Shown here one piece after another: positions 37,761 through 46,596 of a stretch of 64,000 nt of DNA. A program made the translations under genes and the position numbers. The notes under the pieces are model-generated. The model was given only the letters and a program-made list of their open reading frames with translations. It did not search any database and was not told the origin of the DNA. The stretch comes from DATKDF01 sp963752045 (GTDB taxonomy: Bacteria; Acidobacteriota; Vicinamibacteria; Vicinamibacterales; SCN-69-37). Every line of letters starts with the position of its first letter. The stretch's first letter is position 1. Location of the stretch: assembly GCA_963752045.1 (NCBI GenBank), contig CAVVWN010000014.1:186001-250000 (forward strand), in the 5' to 3' direction.

Positions 37761-38926
37761 GCGGCGCTCCCACCGACGACCGGCAACAGCCTGCCGACGG
37801 CTTCGTCGAAGATCTGCGGTTCGGAAAGCAGGCTCATCACGAGGTAGGCCTCACGGGGGAAGTCGAAAAAGAAGCCGGGATGCACGAGCACGTCCGTCCG
37901 CTCGAGCACGTCGAGGACGATGGCCTCTTCGGAGGCCACGGCCGGCACGCGGACGACAGCGGACCAGCCGCCCTCGGGCTCGACGAGCGCAATCTCCGGA
38001 CGTTTGGCCGCGGCGGCGCGCAGGGCATCGAGGTTCCGCCGCACTCGCCCGTGGATCGCACGGCGGATTCCGACGCCGGCGGCAATCAGTTGCGGCGCCG
38101 ACAGCTGCACGGGCGTCGAGACGGACAGGTAGGCATCACTGATGAGATCAAGGCGGGCGAGCGCCTCGGAAAGCTCGACGGTCGGGCCACTCGCGACGAT
38201 CCACCCGAGCTTGACCTGCGGGAGCCCGGCAGACTTCGACAGGCCGCCCAGAACGAAACTGAGCACCCGCGACTCGCCGACGAGCGACGAGGCGCCGGGA
38301 CGAACCGAGAGCGGGTAGTCGGCAAAGACCTCGTCACCGACGAGCGCAAGCCCGCGCGCCGCGGCATGCGCGACGAGCCACTCGCGATCCTCGTGTCGAA
38401 GCCACGAGCCGGTCGGATTGTTGGGCGAGACGACGAGCACGGCACGCGTGGCCTCGCTCGTCGCGCGCTCGAGCGACGAACGATCGATGGCCCAGTGGCC
38501 ATGATCATCGAGCAGGTACGGCCGGGCCGTCACACCTTCGAGGCGCGTCAGCAGCTCGAACAACGGATAGCTCGGCTGCGGGACGAGCACCTCGGAGCCG
38601 GGGTCACAGAGCAGCTTGAAGAGCCAGCCGTAGGCCTCGCTCGTGCTCGAGGCGAGGACGACCGCCTCCGCATCGACACCCGTCGAGCCGTGGTAGCTTC
38701 CGGCAATGGCCGCACGCGCCTGGGGAAGGCCCCGTGGTTCCGGCCGATATCTGACACCGGCTTCGCCTGCCAGCGGCCGCAGCAGGTCCGCCGGGTACGG
38801 CAGACCGACCGTCGTGGGGTTGGTCACCGTCAAATCCAGAAGGGTCCGCCCGGCCCGACGATGGGCCTCGACGGCTCGGGTGAGCGCGTTTGGAGCTAAA
38901 CCGTGCGGCAGCCGGGCCGAAAACAT
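37757..38926 (-). CDS. PLP-dependent class I aminotransferase
   Basis: The enzyme has about 389 residues. Motifs are SSTSEAYGWLFKLLCDPGSEVLVPQPSYPLF, VSPNNPTGSWL, the lysine motif GGLSKSAGLPQVKLGW, and the C-terminal VLVHPGFFFDFPREAYLVMSLL. The start is ATG 38926 (MFSARLPHGL). ATG 38944 would add 6 residues. TAGTCT 7 bases upstream may be the -10, so a short leader is likely. It overlaps the glucanotransferase start and diverges from the M16 operon. The tail resembles valine-pyruvate/tyrosine-type transaminases, but the specificity is unknown. Confidence 0.88.
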   Translation of the reverse strand: MFSARLPHGLAPNALTRAVEAHRRAGRTLLDLTVTNPTTVGLPYPADLLRPLAGEAGVRYRPEPRGLPQARAAIAGSYHGSTGVDAEAVVLASSTSEAYGWLFKLLCDPGSEVLVPQPSYPLFELLTRLEGVTARPYLLDDHGHWAIDRSSLERATSEATRAVLVVSPNNPTGSWLRHEDREWLVAHAAARGLALVGDEVFADYPLSVRPGASSLVGESRVLSFVLGGLSKSAGLPQVKLGWIVASGPTVELSEALARLDLISDAYLSVSTPVQLSAPQLIAAGVGIRRAIHGRVRRNLDALRAAAAKRPEIALVEPEGGWSAVVRVPAVASEEAIVLDVLERTDVLVHPGFFFDFPREAYLVMSLLSEPQIFDEAVGRLLPVVGGSAA

Positions 38927-38965
38927 ACGCAGTAGACTACCCATTCTGTCTTGAGGAGCCCCCAG

Positions 38966-40348
38966 ATGCGCATAGGACGCCCAGTGCTGCCGGTTCTTGC
39001 CCTTGTCGCCTGCCTGCTGACCCAGCCGGTCGGCGCGCAGCGCGCGGCGGGACCCGCCGTGCCGTACGAGATGTTCACGCTCGAGAACGGCCTGACGGTG
39101 ATCCTGCACGAAGACCACAGCGTACCGCTTGTGAGCGTCAACGTCTGGTACCACGCGGGTTCGGCCAACGAGAAACCGGGCCGCACGGGCTTTGCGCATC
39201 TGTTCGAGCACCTGATGTTCGAGGGGTCGGCGCACGTCAAGGAAGGTGACTTCGACAACCTGCTGGAAGCGGCGGGCGGCTCGAACAACGCCTCCACGCG
39301 CAACGACTACACGAACTACTACATCAACGTGCCGTCGAACGCGCTCGACCTGGCGCTCTTTCTCGAGTCGGACCGGATGGGCTACCTCCTCGACATCGTC
39401 TCCGAAGAGCTCGTGAACGGGCAGCGGGACGTCGTCAAGAACGAGCGGCGGCAGAGCTACGAGAACGCGCCGTACGGCCGGGCCTACCTGCGCATGTCCG
39501 AACTGATGTATCCGAAGAACCACCCGTACCACTGGCCGGTCATCGGCTACATGGAGGACCTCACGGCGGCGTCGGCTGAAGACGTGCGCGACTTCTTCCG
39601 GACGTACTATGCGCCGCAGAATGCCAGCCTGGTCGTCGCCGGCGACATCGACCCGGCCGAGGCGCGGAAGAAGATCGAGTACTGGTTCAGCGACGTCAAG
39701 CGCGGCCGGACCGCCGGTCCCATCGAGGTGCCGCCCGTCTCCCTGTCTGGCGTGATCACCGAGGAGCTCACTGACAACGTGCAGCTTCCGCGGCTGTTCA
39801 TCCTGTGGCATTCGCCGCCCACCTACGCGCCCGGCGACGCGGAGCTCGACGTCGTCTCGACCATCCTGACCGGCGGCAAGAACTCACGGCTGTACAAGCG
39901 GCTCGTCTACGACATGCAGGTGGCGCAGAGCGTGTCGGCCTCGCAGAATTCCGGTCCGCTCGGGTCGATGTATCTCATCGACGTCACCGCCCGGCCGTCG
40001 TCGGATCCGCCGGCCGTGGCGCTCGCGAAACTCAAGGCCATCGTCGACGAGGAGCTGGAGAAGCTCGTTCGCACGCCGCCCGATCCGCGGGAGCTCGAAC
40101 GGGCGCGCAACCAGGCCGAAGCGTCGTTCTACAGCCGGATGGAACGCGTCGGCGGGTTCGGCGGGAAGGCCGACCAGCTGAACGGGTACTTCACGGCCAC
40201 GGGCAATCCCGACTTCTTCAACGAGGACCTCAGCCGCTACCTCGCGCTCGAGCCGAACGACCTGCAGGCGGCCGTGAGGAAGTGGCTCGTGCCCGACCGA
40301 CGAGTTGAGATTACGGTGGTGCCCGCTTCAACCGGGTCCGGAAAGTGA
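38966..40348 (+). CDS. M16 family zinc peptidase, catalytic subunit
   Basis: The start is ATG 38966 behind GAGGAG. The upstream TTG of the longer frame lies before the ribosome site. The signal peptide is LPVLALVACLLTQPVGA. The inverted zinc motif HLFEH (78-82) and a downstream Glu in NERRQSYENAPYG make it catalytically complete. About 460 residues give two M16 half-domains. The GTG of the next gene overlaps its stop (GTGA). Such pairs act as heterodimeric periplasmic proteases, one chain with zinc and the other with the substrate-binding Arg/Tyr. Confidence 0.92.
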   Translation: MRIGRPVLPVLALVACLLTQPVGAQRAAGPAVPYEMFTLENGLTVILHEDHSVPLVSVNVWYHAGSANEKPGRTGFAHLFEHLMFEGSAHVKEGDFDNLLEAAGGSNNASTRNDYTNYYINVPSNALDLALFLESDRMGYLLDIVSEELVNGQRDVVKNERRQSYENAPYGRAYLRMSELMYPKNHPYHWPVIGYMEDLTAASAEDVRDFFRTYYAPQNASLVVAGDIDPAEARKKIEYWFSDVKRGRTAGPIEVPPVSLSGVITEELTDNVQLPRLFILWHSPPTYAPGDAELDVVSTILTGGKNSRLYKRLVYDMQVAQSVSASQNSGPLGSMYLIDVTARPSSDPPAVALAKLKAIVDEELEKLVRTPPDPRELERARNQAEASFYSRMERVGGFGGKADQLNGYFTATGNPDFFNEDLSRYLALEPNDLQAAVRKWLVPDRRVEITVVPASTGSGK

Positions 40349-41829
40349 GTGCCATGATGCGTATCCTGACGCTGGTCGTATTTGCATTCGTCGTTGGCGT
40401 TCCGGTCGGTTCGACGTCTCCGGCCGCGGGCCCTTCCGCGCCGCTCGCCGTCGACGAGCAGGCTCCGGACCGTTCGAAGGCGCCGGTGCCCGGAGACCCG
40501 CCGGCGCTCAAGCTGCCGCCGACCGAGAAGCGGTCGCTGTCGAACGGTCTGCCGGTCTGGATCGTCGAGTCGCACGAAGTGCCGGTGGTCAATCTCACGC
40601 TCATCGTGAAGGCGGGCGCTGCGGCCGACCCGGCCGGCAAGTACGGTCTGGCCAGCTTCACGTCGGCCATGCTCGACGAAGGCGCGGGCAGTCGGGGCGC
40701 CCTCGAGCTGGCCGATGCGATTGAGTTTCTCGGCGCGTCACTCTCGACGGGCAGCACGATGGACGCGTCCACGGTCCGGCTGCAGACGCCGGTGTCGAAG
40801 CTCGAGGCCGCCCTGCCGCTCTTTGCCGACGTGGTGCTGCGACCCACGTTCCCGGAGACCGAGCTCGAACGGCTGCGCCAGCAGCGGCTGACGTCACTCC
40901 TGCAGCTTCGTGACAACGCGGGCGCCCTGGCGACGGCGGCCTTTTCGCGGGTGCTGTACGGGCCGCGGCATCGGTACGGCACCGGCACGCTGGGCAATGA
41001 AGCCTCGAACGGCGAGATGACGGCAGGCGACCTTCGCGGCTTCTACTCCACGTACTATCAGCCGCAGAACGCGCATCTGCTCGTGGTCGGAGACGTCGAT
41101 ACGGCCGACGTGCTCGCGCGCCTCGAGCGCGCGCTCGGCGGCTGGGCGAACGCCGGGACGGTGACGGTGCCCGCCGTGCCGCCGGCGACGCAGCACGCCG
41201 CTCGCCAGATCTACCTGGTCGACAAGCCGGGCGCGCAGCAGTCACAGATCAGGATCGGTCTCGTCGGAGTGGCGCGCAGCTCGACCGACTATTACGTGCT
41301 GGAGGTGCTCAACACGGTGCTTGGCGGCTCGTTCACCTCGCGCCTCAACCAGAACCTGCGCGAACGCAACGGCTACGCCTACGGCGCGGGTTCGTCGTTC
41401 GACATGCGCGCCGAGGCCGGGCCGTTTGCGGCCTCCGCCGGGGTGCAGACGGACAAGACCGTGGAATCGCTCCGCGAGTTTTTCGCCGAGCTCGACGGCA
41501 TGCACCGGCCAGTTCCCGAAGAGGAGCTCGCGCGCGCGCGCAACCTGCGCGCGCTCGGCTTCCCCGGGTCGTTCGAGACGACGGCCGGCATCGCCGGCAA
41601 CCTCTCGGAGCTCGTCGTCTACGGCCTGCCCGAAAGCACGTTTGGCGAGTACGTCCCGAAGATCCGGGCGGTCACCGCGGCCGACGTGACGCGAGCGGCT
41701 CAGAAGTACCTGTCGGCCGACCGCTTCGCCATCGTCGTGGTGGGCGACCTCCGGACGATCGAGAAGCCGATACGCGATGCGAATCTCGGGCCGGTCCGCG
41801 TGCTCTCGTCCGACGACGTTCTCAAGTAG
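40345..41829 (+). CDS. M16 family peptidase-like, non-catalytic partner subunit
   Basis: The protein has 494 residues with a signal peptide (ILTLVVFAFVVGVPVG). Initiation could be GTG 40345, overlapping the upstream stop, or ATG 40354. The M16 fold is clear, but the zinc motif is replaced by FTSAMLDEG, with no HxxEH. The C-terminal SFTSRLNQNLRERNGYAYG keeps the R/Y pair that M16 partner chains contribute. This matches the alpha/beta division of M16B proteases. Confidence 0.9.
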   Translation: MSAMMRILTLVVFAFVVGVPVGSTSPAAGPSAPLAVDEQAPDRSKAPVPGDPPALKLPPTEKRSLSNGLPVWIVESHEVPVVNLTLIVKAGAAADPAGKYGLASFTSAMLDEGAGSRGALELADAIEFLGASLSTGSTMDASTVRLQTPVSKLEAALPLFADVVLRPTFPETELERLRQQRLTSLLQLRDNAGALATAAFSRVLYGPRHRYGTGTLGNEASNGEMTAGDLRGFYSTYYQPQNAHLLVVGDVDTADVLARLERALGGWANAGTVTVPAVPPATQHAARQIYLVDKPGAQQSQIRIGLVGVARSSTDYYVLEVLNTVLGGSFTSRLNQNLRERNGYAYGAGSSFDMRAEAGPFAASAGVQTDKTVESLREFFAELDGMHRPVPEEELARARNLRALGFPGSFETTAGIAGNLSELVVYGLPESTFGEYVPKIRAVTAADVTRAAQKYLSADRFAIVVVGDLRTIEKPIRDANLGPVRVLSSDDVLK

Positions 41830-41895
41830 GCTCCGGGTCGCGCCTGCCGGCCCGGGTTCGACCCGCGGTAGAATCCGCGCGGGAGGACCCGCAAC

Positions 41896-42816
41896 ATGGC
41901 TTCGAGTCGTCGTGAGTTTCTGACCGGATCTGCCGCCGCCCTCATCGGCGCGGCCGTCACCAGGGCGCTGCCCCTCGGCGCGCAGGGCCGCGGACAGGCA
42001 CCCCCGGTGACGCCTGTCTTCACGCCTATCCGCGGCAACGTCGGGTTCTTCACGGGACGAGGCGGCACGATCGGCTATCTCGTCAATGACGCCGGCGTGG
42101 CCGTCGTCGACAGTCAGTTCCCGGACGCTGCGGCGCTGTGCCTGGCTGGATTGAACGAGCGCTCGGGCAACCGGCCCATCGACTGGCTCATCAACACCCA
42201 CCATCACGGCGACCACACGGCCGGAAACGTCGCGTTCAAAGGCTCTGCGAAGAAGGTCGCCGCCCACGTCAAGGCCGCCGAGCACATGCGGCAACCGCCC
42301 GGACGCCAGGCCCCGACGACCGAGCAGCTGTATCCGGACACGACGTTCGAAGCGACGTTCGAAGCGACCGTCGGCGGCGAGCGCGTCCAGGCGAAACACT
42401 ACGGCCGCGCGCATACCAGCGGCGACGCCGTGATCACGTTCGCGCAGGCGAACGTCGCACACATGGGCGATCTCATGTTCAACCGGCGCCATCCGGTCGT
42501 AGACCGACCGGCCGGCGCGACGCTGGCAGGCTGGATCTCCGTGCTGGAGGGTGCCGCGGCGGACCACGGCCAGGACACGGTGTACATCTTCGGCCACGCG
42601 GGGGCGAACTTCCCGGTGACGGGCAGCCGGGCGGACCTCATGCACTTCCGCGACTACCTGACGGCGCTGCTCGACTACATGAAGCGCGAGGTCGGCTCGG
42701 GCAAGTCGGAGGAGCAGATTCTCGCGGTGCGCGAGCCGCTCCAGGGCTTCCCGGACCACGGCCCGCTCAACGAAACGATTCTGCGGAATGCCTACCAGGA
42801 AATCGCAGGCCGCTGA
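41896..42816 (+). CDS. Tat-exported metallo-beta-lactamase-fold hydrolase
   Basis: A twin-arginine signal (SSRREFLTGSAAALIGAAVT) precedes an MBL domain. NTHHHGDHTAGN carries HxHxDH, FGRAHTSGD-like residues (YGRAHTSGDAVI) give the third His/Asp set, and IFGHAG gives the last His. It is about 306 residues. GGGAGG lies 9 bases before the ATG and TAGAAT further up. An exact 12-bp tandem repeat at 42342-42365 encodes FEATFEAT. Its 3' end overlaps the converging gene by 25 bases. The substrate is unknown: lactonase, sulfatase-like and other MBL activities are all possible. Confidence 0.88.
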   Translation: MASSRREFLTGSAAALIGAAVTRALPLGAQGRGQAPPVTPVFTPIRGNVGFFTGRGGTIGYLVNDAGVAVVDSQFPDAAALCLAGLNERSGNRPIDWLINTHHHGDHTAGNVAFKGSAKKVAAHVKAAEHMRQPPGRQAPTTEQLYPDTTFEATFEATVGGERVQAKHYGRAHTSGDAVITFAQANVAHMGDLMFNRRHPVVDRPAGATLAGWISVLEGAAADHGQDTVYIFGHAGANFPVTGSRADLMHFRDYLTALLDYMKREVGSGKSEEQILAVREPLQGFPDHGPLNETILRNAYQEIAGR

Positions 42817-43613
42817 GGACGCGACGCCGACGGCGTCTGCTTCTGCACCTTGTCGATGACGTAGACGCGGGCCTCTCCAGGGGCGAGGGTTGCCCGGTAC
42901 TCGTGACGGTCGGGCCTGACGATCATGGCCATGTCGGTGCCGTCGATCAGGCTCACCCATGGGCCGTACGGCACCGACCGCGGGAATCGCGCCGCGCACA
43001 CGGCAGGCCTGGCCGTCGGATTGACGACGACGAGCGTCCAGGCACGGCCGCCATCGAGCAGAGCGATTCGTACCGCCCCGGTGTCGACGTCGACGGCCGG
43101 CCCGGGCGAGAGACGCATGATGAGCTCGGCGTTGGCCTCGACCTCGCGCGCGAGCTGTTGAGCCGCCCGAACCCACGGCGCGGCCCGGCCCGAAGGATCT
43201 TCCAGGCCCGAGCCGACCGGCGAGCCCGAATCGATGAACACCGCGCGTGCGCCGTCGGCAATCGCCAGCCATGCGCGGGCAGAGAGGAACATCTCGTCGT
43301 CCTGCCCGGCTCGAAGGACGATCTGCCGCACGGCCGCGTCCTCAGGTGCCGGGGGGCGCACGACGTTCAGGCTCACGAGCCCGGCGATGCGGTCGAGCTC
43401 GCGCCGCCCGGCCGCCTCGTCGAAGGGCCACACGATCGTGTTGAAGCCCAGCGCGCGGACGAGCGCGAGCTCGTCCTGAACGGGGACGCCAGCCGGCGTG
43501 CCGCGGTACCAGATCGCAACAGCCGTGCCCGGCTGCACGCCGGGTCCCGCATGCAGGGTGGCCGGCGCCAGCACGCCGACGAGTGCGCCCACGACCAGTC
43601 GCGGCGGCCACAT
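42792..43613 (-). CDS. exported hypothetical protein, possible TIM-barrel/beta-sandwich fold
   Basis: The 273-residue protein has a signal peptide (LVVGALVGVLAPATLHA). The segment ELALVRALGFNTIVWPF looks like the first strand-helix of a glycosidase-type TIM barrel. The C-terminal third (AWTLVVVNPTARPAV ... GPWVSLIDG ... LAPGEARVYVI) looks like the beta-sandwich often found behind such barrels. No catalytic pair can be assigned, and the barrel would be short. The ATG overlaps the stop of the small gene upstream (TGATG). It converges on, and overlaps, the MBL gene. Any glycosidase role is a guess. Confidence 0.5.
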   Translation of the reverse strand: MWPPRLVVGALVGVLAPATLHAGPGVQPGTAVAIWYRGTPAGVPVQDELALVRALGFNTIVWPFDEAAGRRELDRIAGLVSLNVVRPPAPEDAAVRQIVLRAGQDDEMFLSARAWLAIADGARAVFIDSGSPVGSGLEDPSGRAAPWVRAAQQLAREVEANAELIMRLSPGPAVDVDTGAVRIALLDGGRAWTLVVVNPTARPAVCAARFPRSVPYGPWVSLIDGTDMAMIVRPDRHEYRATLAPGEARVYVIDKVQKQTPSASRPQRPAISW

Positions 43614-43810
43614 CAGAGGCGAGGTCCCGAGACCGGCGTGAACGAGGGCGGATCGCTCGCGGGAAACGACTCCATCGACGCTTCGGTCACCGATTCGTCG
43701 AGCGCCTCGGCCTCGGCCATGCGCCGGCGGACGGTCCGGATGACCGCACCGACGCCGACCAGTGCCGTGGTCCCCACAAGCAGGAACGTCAGCAGGCGGC
43801 TCACCTTCAC
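43613..43810 (-). CDS. small membrane protein with SFPASDPPS tail
   Basis: The 65-residue protein has a GTG start, a single membrane helix (LLTFLLVGTTALVGVGAVI), an RRR stop-transfer and a soluble tail ending EASMESFPASDPPSFTP. The SFPASDPPxW/F motif recurs in small proteins of many bacteria, but I know no function for it. The stop overlaps the next gene (TGATG), so the two are coupled. Confidence 0.65.
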   Translation of the reverse strand: MKVSRLLTFLLVGTTALVGVGAVIRTVRRRMAEAEALDESVTEASMESFPASDPPSFTPVSGPRL

Positions 43811-43822
43811 GTGTACAAGAGT

Positions 43823-43858
43823 AAGGGGGGACGCGTCGTTTCGCGTCCCCCCTTTTTT
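43823..43858 (+). terminator. strong GC hairpin with T tract
   Basis: AAGGGGGGACGCG pairs perfectly with CGCGTCCCCCCTT around a 6-base loop and is followed by six T on the plus strand. It has the shape of an intrinsic terminator, yet no plus-strand gene runs into it. On the minus strand it lies after doxX without a T tract, so it may be a palindromic element rather than a working terminator. Confidence 0.5.
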
Positions 43859-43936
43859 CTGTCAGCCCGGATTCGCACCTCGAGCGGTCTCGATTTCCCT
43901 GTGGCCGCGCGGGTGGCCGGCGCCGAGACCAGGCGG

Positions 43937-44386
43937 TCACGCCGCGCGACGAACCGGGATGGAAACCGAAGCCGCAGAAGGCCTTCGCGAAAACAGCCAC
44001 GCATCGAGGGAATAGCGGCCGGCGCCGGTCTGGGTCAGCGCCACGCTTGAAACGAGCAGCGTCAGGGCGAATTCCATGCCGTTCGGCAGGAAGTAGCCGT
44101 TGGGCAGGTGGACGACCGTCACCGCCACCGCCATCGCGAAGGCCGTGAGCGTCCCGGCCGTCCGCGTGAACAGGCCGCTCACGATGGCCAGCCCGCCGCC
44201 GAGCTCGACTCCGATGAGCAGGACGGCGTTCAGCGTGGCGAAAGGCACGCCAATCGACTCGAGGAAGCCCGTCGTGCCTGCCAGTCCGAATACAAAGAGC
44301 TTCTGCGCGCCATGGGCGACGAACACGGAACCAATGGCGAGACGAAGCAGGAGCAGCCCCCGATCAACCGATGTGTTTGTGCGCAT
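43937..44386 (-). CDS. DoxX family membrane protein
   Basis: The start is ATG 44386, behind GGAAGGTGGGG. The 149 residues have four hydrophobic helices. The family motifs RLAIGSVFVAHGAQKLF, FLESIGVPFATLNAVLLIGVELGGGLAIV and GYFLPNGMEFALTLL identify DoxX. Such proteins accompany oxidative-stress and thiol-quinone functions. The MarR gene upstream on the same strand is its likely regulator, with a 90-base AT-rich stretch between them. Confidence 0.88.
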   Translation of the reverse strand: MRTNTSVDRGLLLLRLAIGSVFVAHGAQKLFVFGLAGTTGFLESIGVPFATLNAVLLIGVELGGGLAIVSGLFTRTAGTLTAFAMAVAVTVVHLPNGYFLPNGMEFALTLLVSSVALTQTGAGRYSLDAWLFSRRPSAASVSIPVRRAA

Positions 44387-44478
44387 GATCCCCACCTTCC
44401 CTTGATTGAAGTTGCCTGTCACTTAAACCAGCGTAACGATAATCGTGATAACGACTAAATAACCCAAGAAGACGCCAC

Positions 44479-44925
44479 TCACTCGAGCGTTGACCGCGCC
44501 TGATCCAGCAGGCGGCCCAGCGCTTCGAGCGACGCCTGGCTCATGTGCCCGAACTGGCGGCGATGCAGCTCTTCGACGGGTTTGTCGAGGTCGGAGAGAA
44601 CTGCCAGGCCCGCGCGCGTGATCCTCGTGCGGACGACGCGCCGGTCTCGCGCGTCGCGCGCCCGCTCGATCAAGCCCGAGCGCTCGAGCCGATCGAGCAG
44701 TCGGGTTACATCAGGGTCGTGCTTGATGAGCTGCGACCCGATCTGCCCGCACGTCGAGCCCGCCTCGCCCGCGCCGCGCAGGATGCGCAGCACGTTGTAC
44801 TGCGCCAGGGACAAATCGTGCGCCTTCAGGAGCTCAGCCGAGGTCCGCTCGAGGTCCCGTGCGGCCTTCAGAACGGCCAGAAACGCGTCCCGTTCGATGG
44901 CCGGTCGGCCTGCCCTGCTGCCCAC
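44479..44925 (-). CDS. MarR family transcriptional regulator
   Basis: The 148-residue winged helix has LSLAQYNVLRILRGAGEAG and IKHDPDVTRLLDRLERSGLIERARDARDRRVVRTRIT, the MarR recognition helix and wing. The GTG start at 44925 lies 7 bases after a consensus -10, so the transcript is probably leaderless. It is followed by doxX on the same strand. A palindrome inside its own promoter suggests autorepression, released by a ligand or oxidant. Confidence 0.92.
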   Translation of the reverse strand: MGSRAGRPAIERDAFLAVLKAARDLERTSAELLKAHDLSLAQYNVLRILRGAGEAGSTCGQIGSQLIKHDPDVTRLLDRLERSGLIERARDARDRRVVRTRITRAGLAVLSDLDKPVEELHRRQFGHMSQASLEALGRLLDQARSTLE

Positions 44926-44932
44926 GGGCGGA

Positions 44933-44961
44933 ATATTAGTCGTTCAAACGATATTTGTCAA
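44933..44961 (-). promoter_or_regulatory. consensus promoter with MarR-type operator in spacer
   Basis: On the minus strand TTGACA (44961-44956), 17 bases and TAATAT (44938-44933) make a near-ideal sigma-70 promoter. TCGTT-TG-AACGA, a perfect 12-bp palindrome at 44940-44951, fills the spacer, a natural MarR site. The promoter overlaps the 3' end of the upstream D-aminoacylase gene. Confidence 0.75.
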
Positions 44962-46585
44962 TACCAAACGAATGCGGGCTGCCCTGCCGCGGCGTCCGCC
45001 TGAGGGCGGAGCCCGGACGCGCGCCCGTGTGCCCCTGCCCGTCGAGCACGAGCACGCCGTTGACGAAGACGAACGCAAACCCCTCCGGATACGCATGGGG
45101 CGCCTCGTAGGTGGCCGTGTCCCGCACGCGCGCCGGATCGAACACCACGAGATTGGCTGCCGCCCCAACCCGGATTTCGCCTCCTGCCAGCCCGAAATGG
45201 CGTGCCGGGAGCGACGTCATGCGGCGCACGGCCTCTTCGAGCGTGAGCACTCCGCGTTCGCGGACGTACTCGCCCAGCACGCGGGCGTTGTTGCCGTAGC
45301 CGCGGGGGTGCGGCGCGCTCCGACCGAACTCGATGACGCCGGCATCCGAGGCGACGCTGACGAACGGGTCCTGCATGATGCGCTCGAGGTCTTCGTCGCT
45401 CATGAAGTGATAGACCATCGAGGCTCCGCCGCCCTGCATGAGCCGGCGCGCGGCCTCGAGCTGGGCATCCGGCGTGTCGCTCGCGACGAGCCGGCGTGCC
45501 ACCTCGCGCATGGACAGCCCGTTGAGCGAGGGATCTTCTCCGTACCGCGCGACGGTCGCCCAGGCGAGGTCGGTGAACCCCCGCTCGGCCAGCATCGCTC
45601 TCATCTCCTCCCTGATGCGCCCCCATTCGGCGTCGTCGGCAAGCCTCGCCTTCACGGCCTCCGCACCGCCCTCGAGCGCCCAGGCCGGAAACCGGATCGA
45701 CAGCGACGACGACCCGGCCGTGTACGCGTATTGATCCGCCTGAATCCGCAGTCCGCGACTTCGGGCCTCTGCGATGAGGGCGAGCGCGGCGCCGCTCTCG
45801 CCCCAGTGACTCGGGCTGTCGATCTTCAGGTGCGAGATCTCGACCGGCATCCCGACGAGCGATCCGACGCGGATCGCCTCGGTGAGCGCGGCCGCGAGAT
45901 CCGTCCCTTCGTTCCGGAGGTGGCTGGCGTAGAGACCTCCCTCGTTGCCCGCCACGCGGGCAAGCTCGATGATCTCGCTCGAACGCGCGTAGACGCCCGG
46001 CACGTACTGCAGGCCGGTGGAAAACCCGAGGGCGCCCTCGGCCATCGCCCGAAACACCAGCTCCTTCATGCGTGAGAGCTCGCCGAGATTCGGGTCACGA
46101 CGCTCGCGCCCCATGACGGCCGCCCGAACCGTGTTGTGGCCGATGAACGTCGCGAAATTCACCGACACGCCCTGGGTGCGAATCCGATCCAGCGCCTCGC
46201 CGACGCCCAGCGCCGACGAGCCGCAATTGCCGGCGACGACGGTGGTGACGCCCATCCGGATGAAGTTCTCGGCCGCCGGCCGATCCGCGAGGTCGTCCGC
46301 GTGGGTGTGCACGTCGATGAAGCCGGGCGCGACCACGAAGCCTCTGGCGTCGATGCGCGTCCGGGCCGGCGTGTCGGCCGGGACGTCGAGGGCCGCAATC
46401 GACCCGGCGCGGACGGCGAGCGAGCCCGCTCGCGCCGGCGCTCCGGTGCCGTCGACGATCCTGGCGTTGACGATCACGACGTCGTACGGCGCCGGCTGCG
46501 CGCGCCCGGAGAGTGCGATCGCCGCAAGCGCCACCGCCGTTGCCAGCGCTGCCCGCCTCAGCCGCGGCACACGTGTCTCAGCCAT
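44936..46585 (-). CDS. N-acyl-D-amino-acid deacylase (D-aminoacylase family)
   Basis: The 549-residue exported amidohydrolase has a signal peptide (ALATAVALAAIALSGRAQ). Metal motifs are complete: GFIDVHTHADD, the bridging-Cys motif GNCGSS, ASHLRNEG, EISHLKID and ASDAGV. The start is ATG 46585 with GAGGT 8 bases upstream. It removes the acyl group from N-acyl-D-amino acids, for example from cell-wall or foreign peptides. On the same strand upstream lie a glycosyltransferase and a Na+ symporter. A divergent paralogue lies at 49501. Confidence 0.88.
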   Translation of the reverse strand: MAETRVPRLRRAALATAVALAAIALSGRAQPAPYDVVIVNARIVDGTGAPARAGSLAVRAGSIAALDVPADTPARTRIDARGFVVAPGFIDVHTHADDLADRPAAENFIRMGVTTVVAGNCGSSALGVGEALDRIRTQGVSVNFATFIGHNTVRAAVMGRERRDPNLGELSRMKELVFRAMAEGALGFSTGLQYVPGVYARSSEIIELARVAGNEGGLYASHLRNEGTDLAAALTEAIRVGSLVGMPVEISHLKIDSPSHWGESGAALALIAEARSRGLRIQADQYAYTAGSSSLSIRFPAWALEGGAEAVKARLADDAEWGRIREEMRAMLAERGFTDLAWATVARYGEDPSLNGLSMREVARRLVASDTPDAQLEAARRLMQGGGASMVYHFMSDEDLERIMQDPFVSVASDAGVIEFGRSAPHPRGYGNNARVLGEYVRERGVLTLEEAVRRMTSLPARHFGLAGGEIRVGAAANLVVFDPARVRDTATYEAPHAYPEGFAFVFVNGVLVLDGQGHTGARPGSALRRTPRQGSPHSFGIDKYRLND

Positions 46586-46596
46586 GTCTGATGACC

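Noticed and set aside
42342..42369. 12-bp tandem repeat in the MBL gene as a phase-variable tract
   Set aside because: Unit length is a multiple of three and only about two copies exist, so frame switching is not possible. It is simply a small in-frame duplication.
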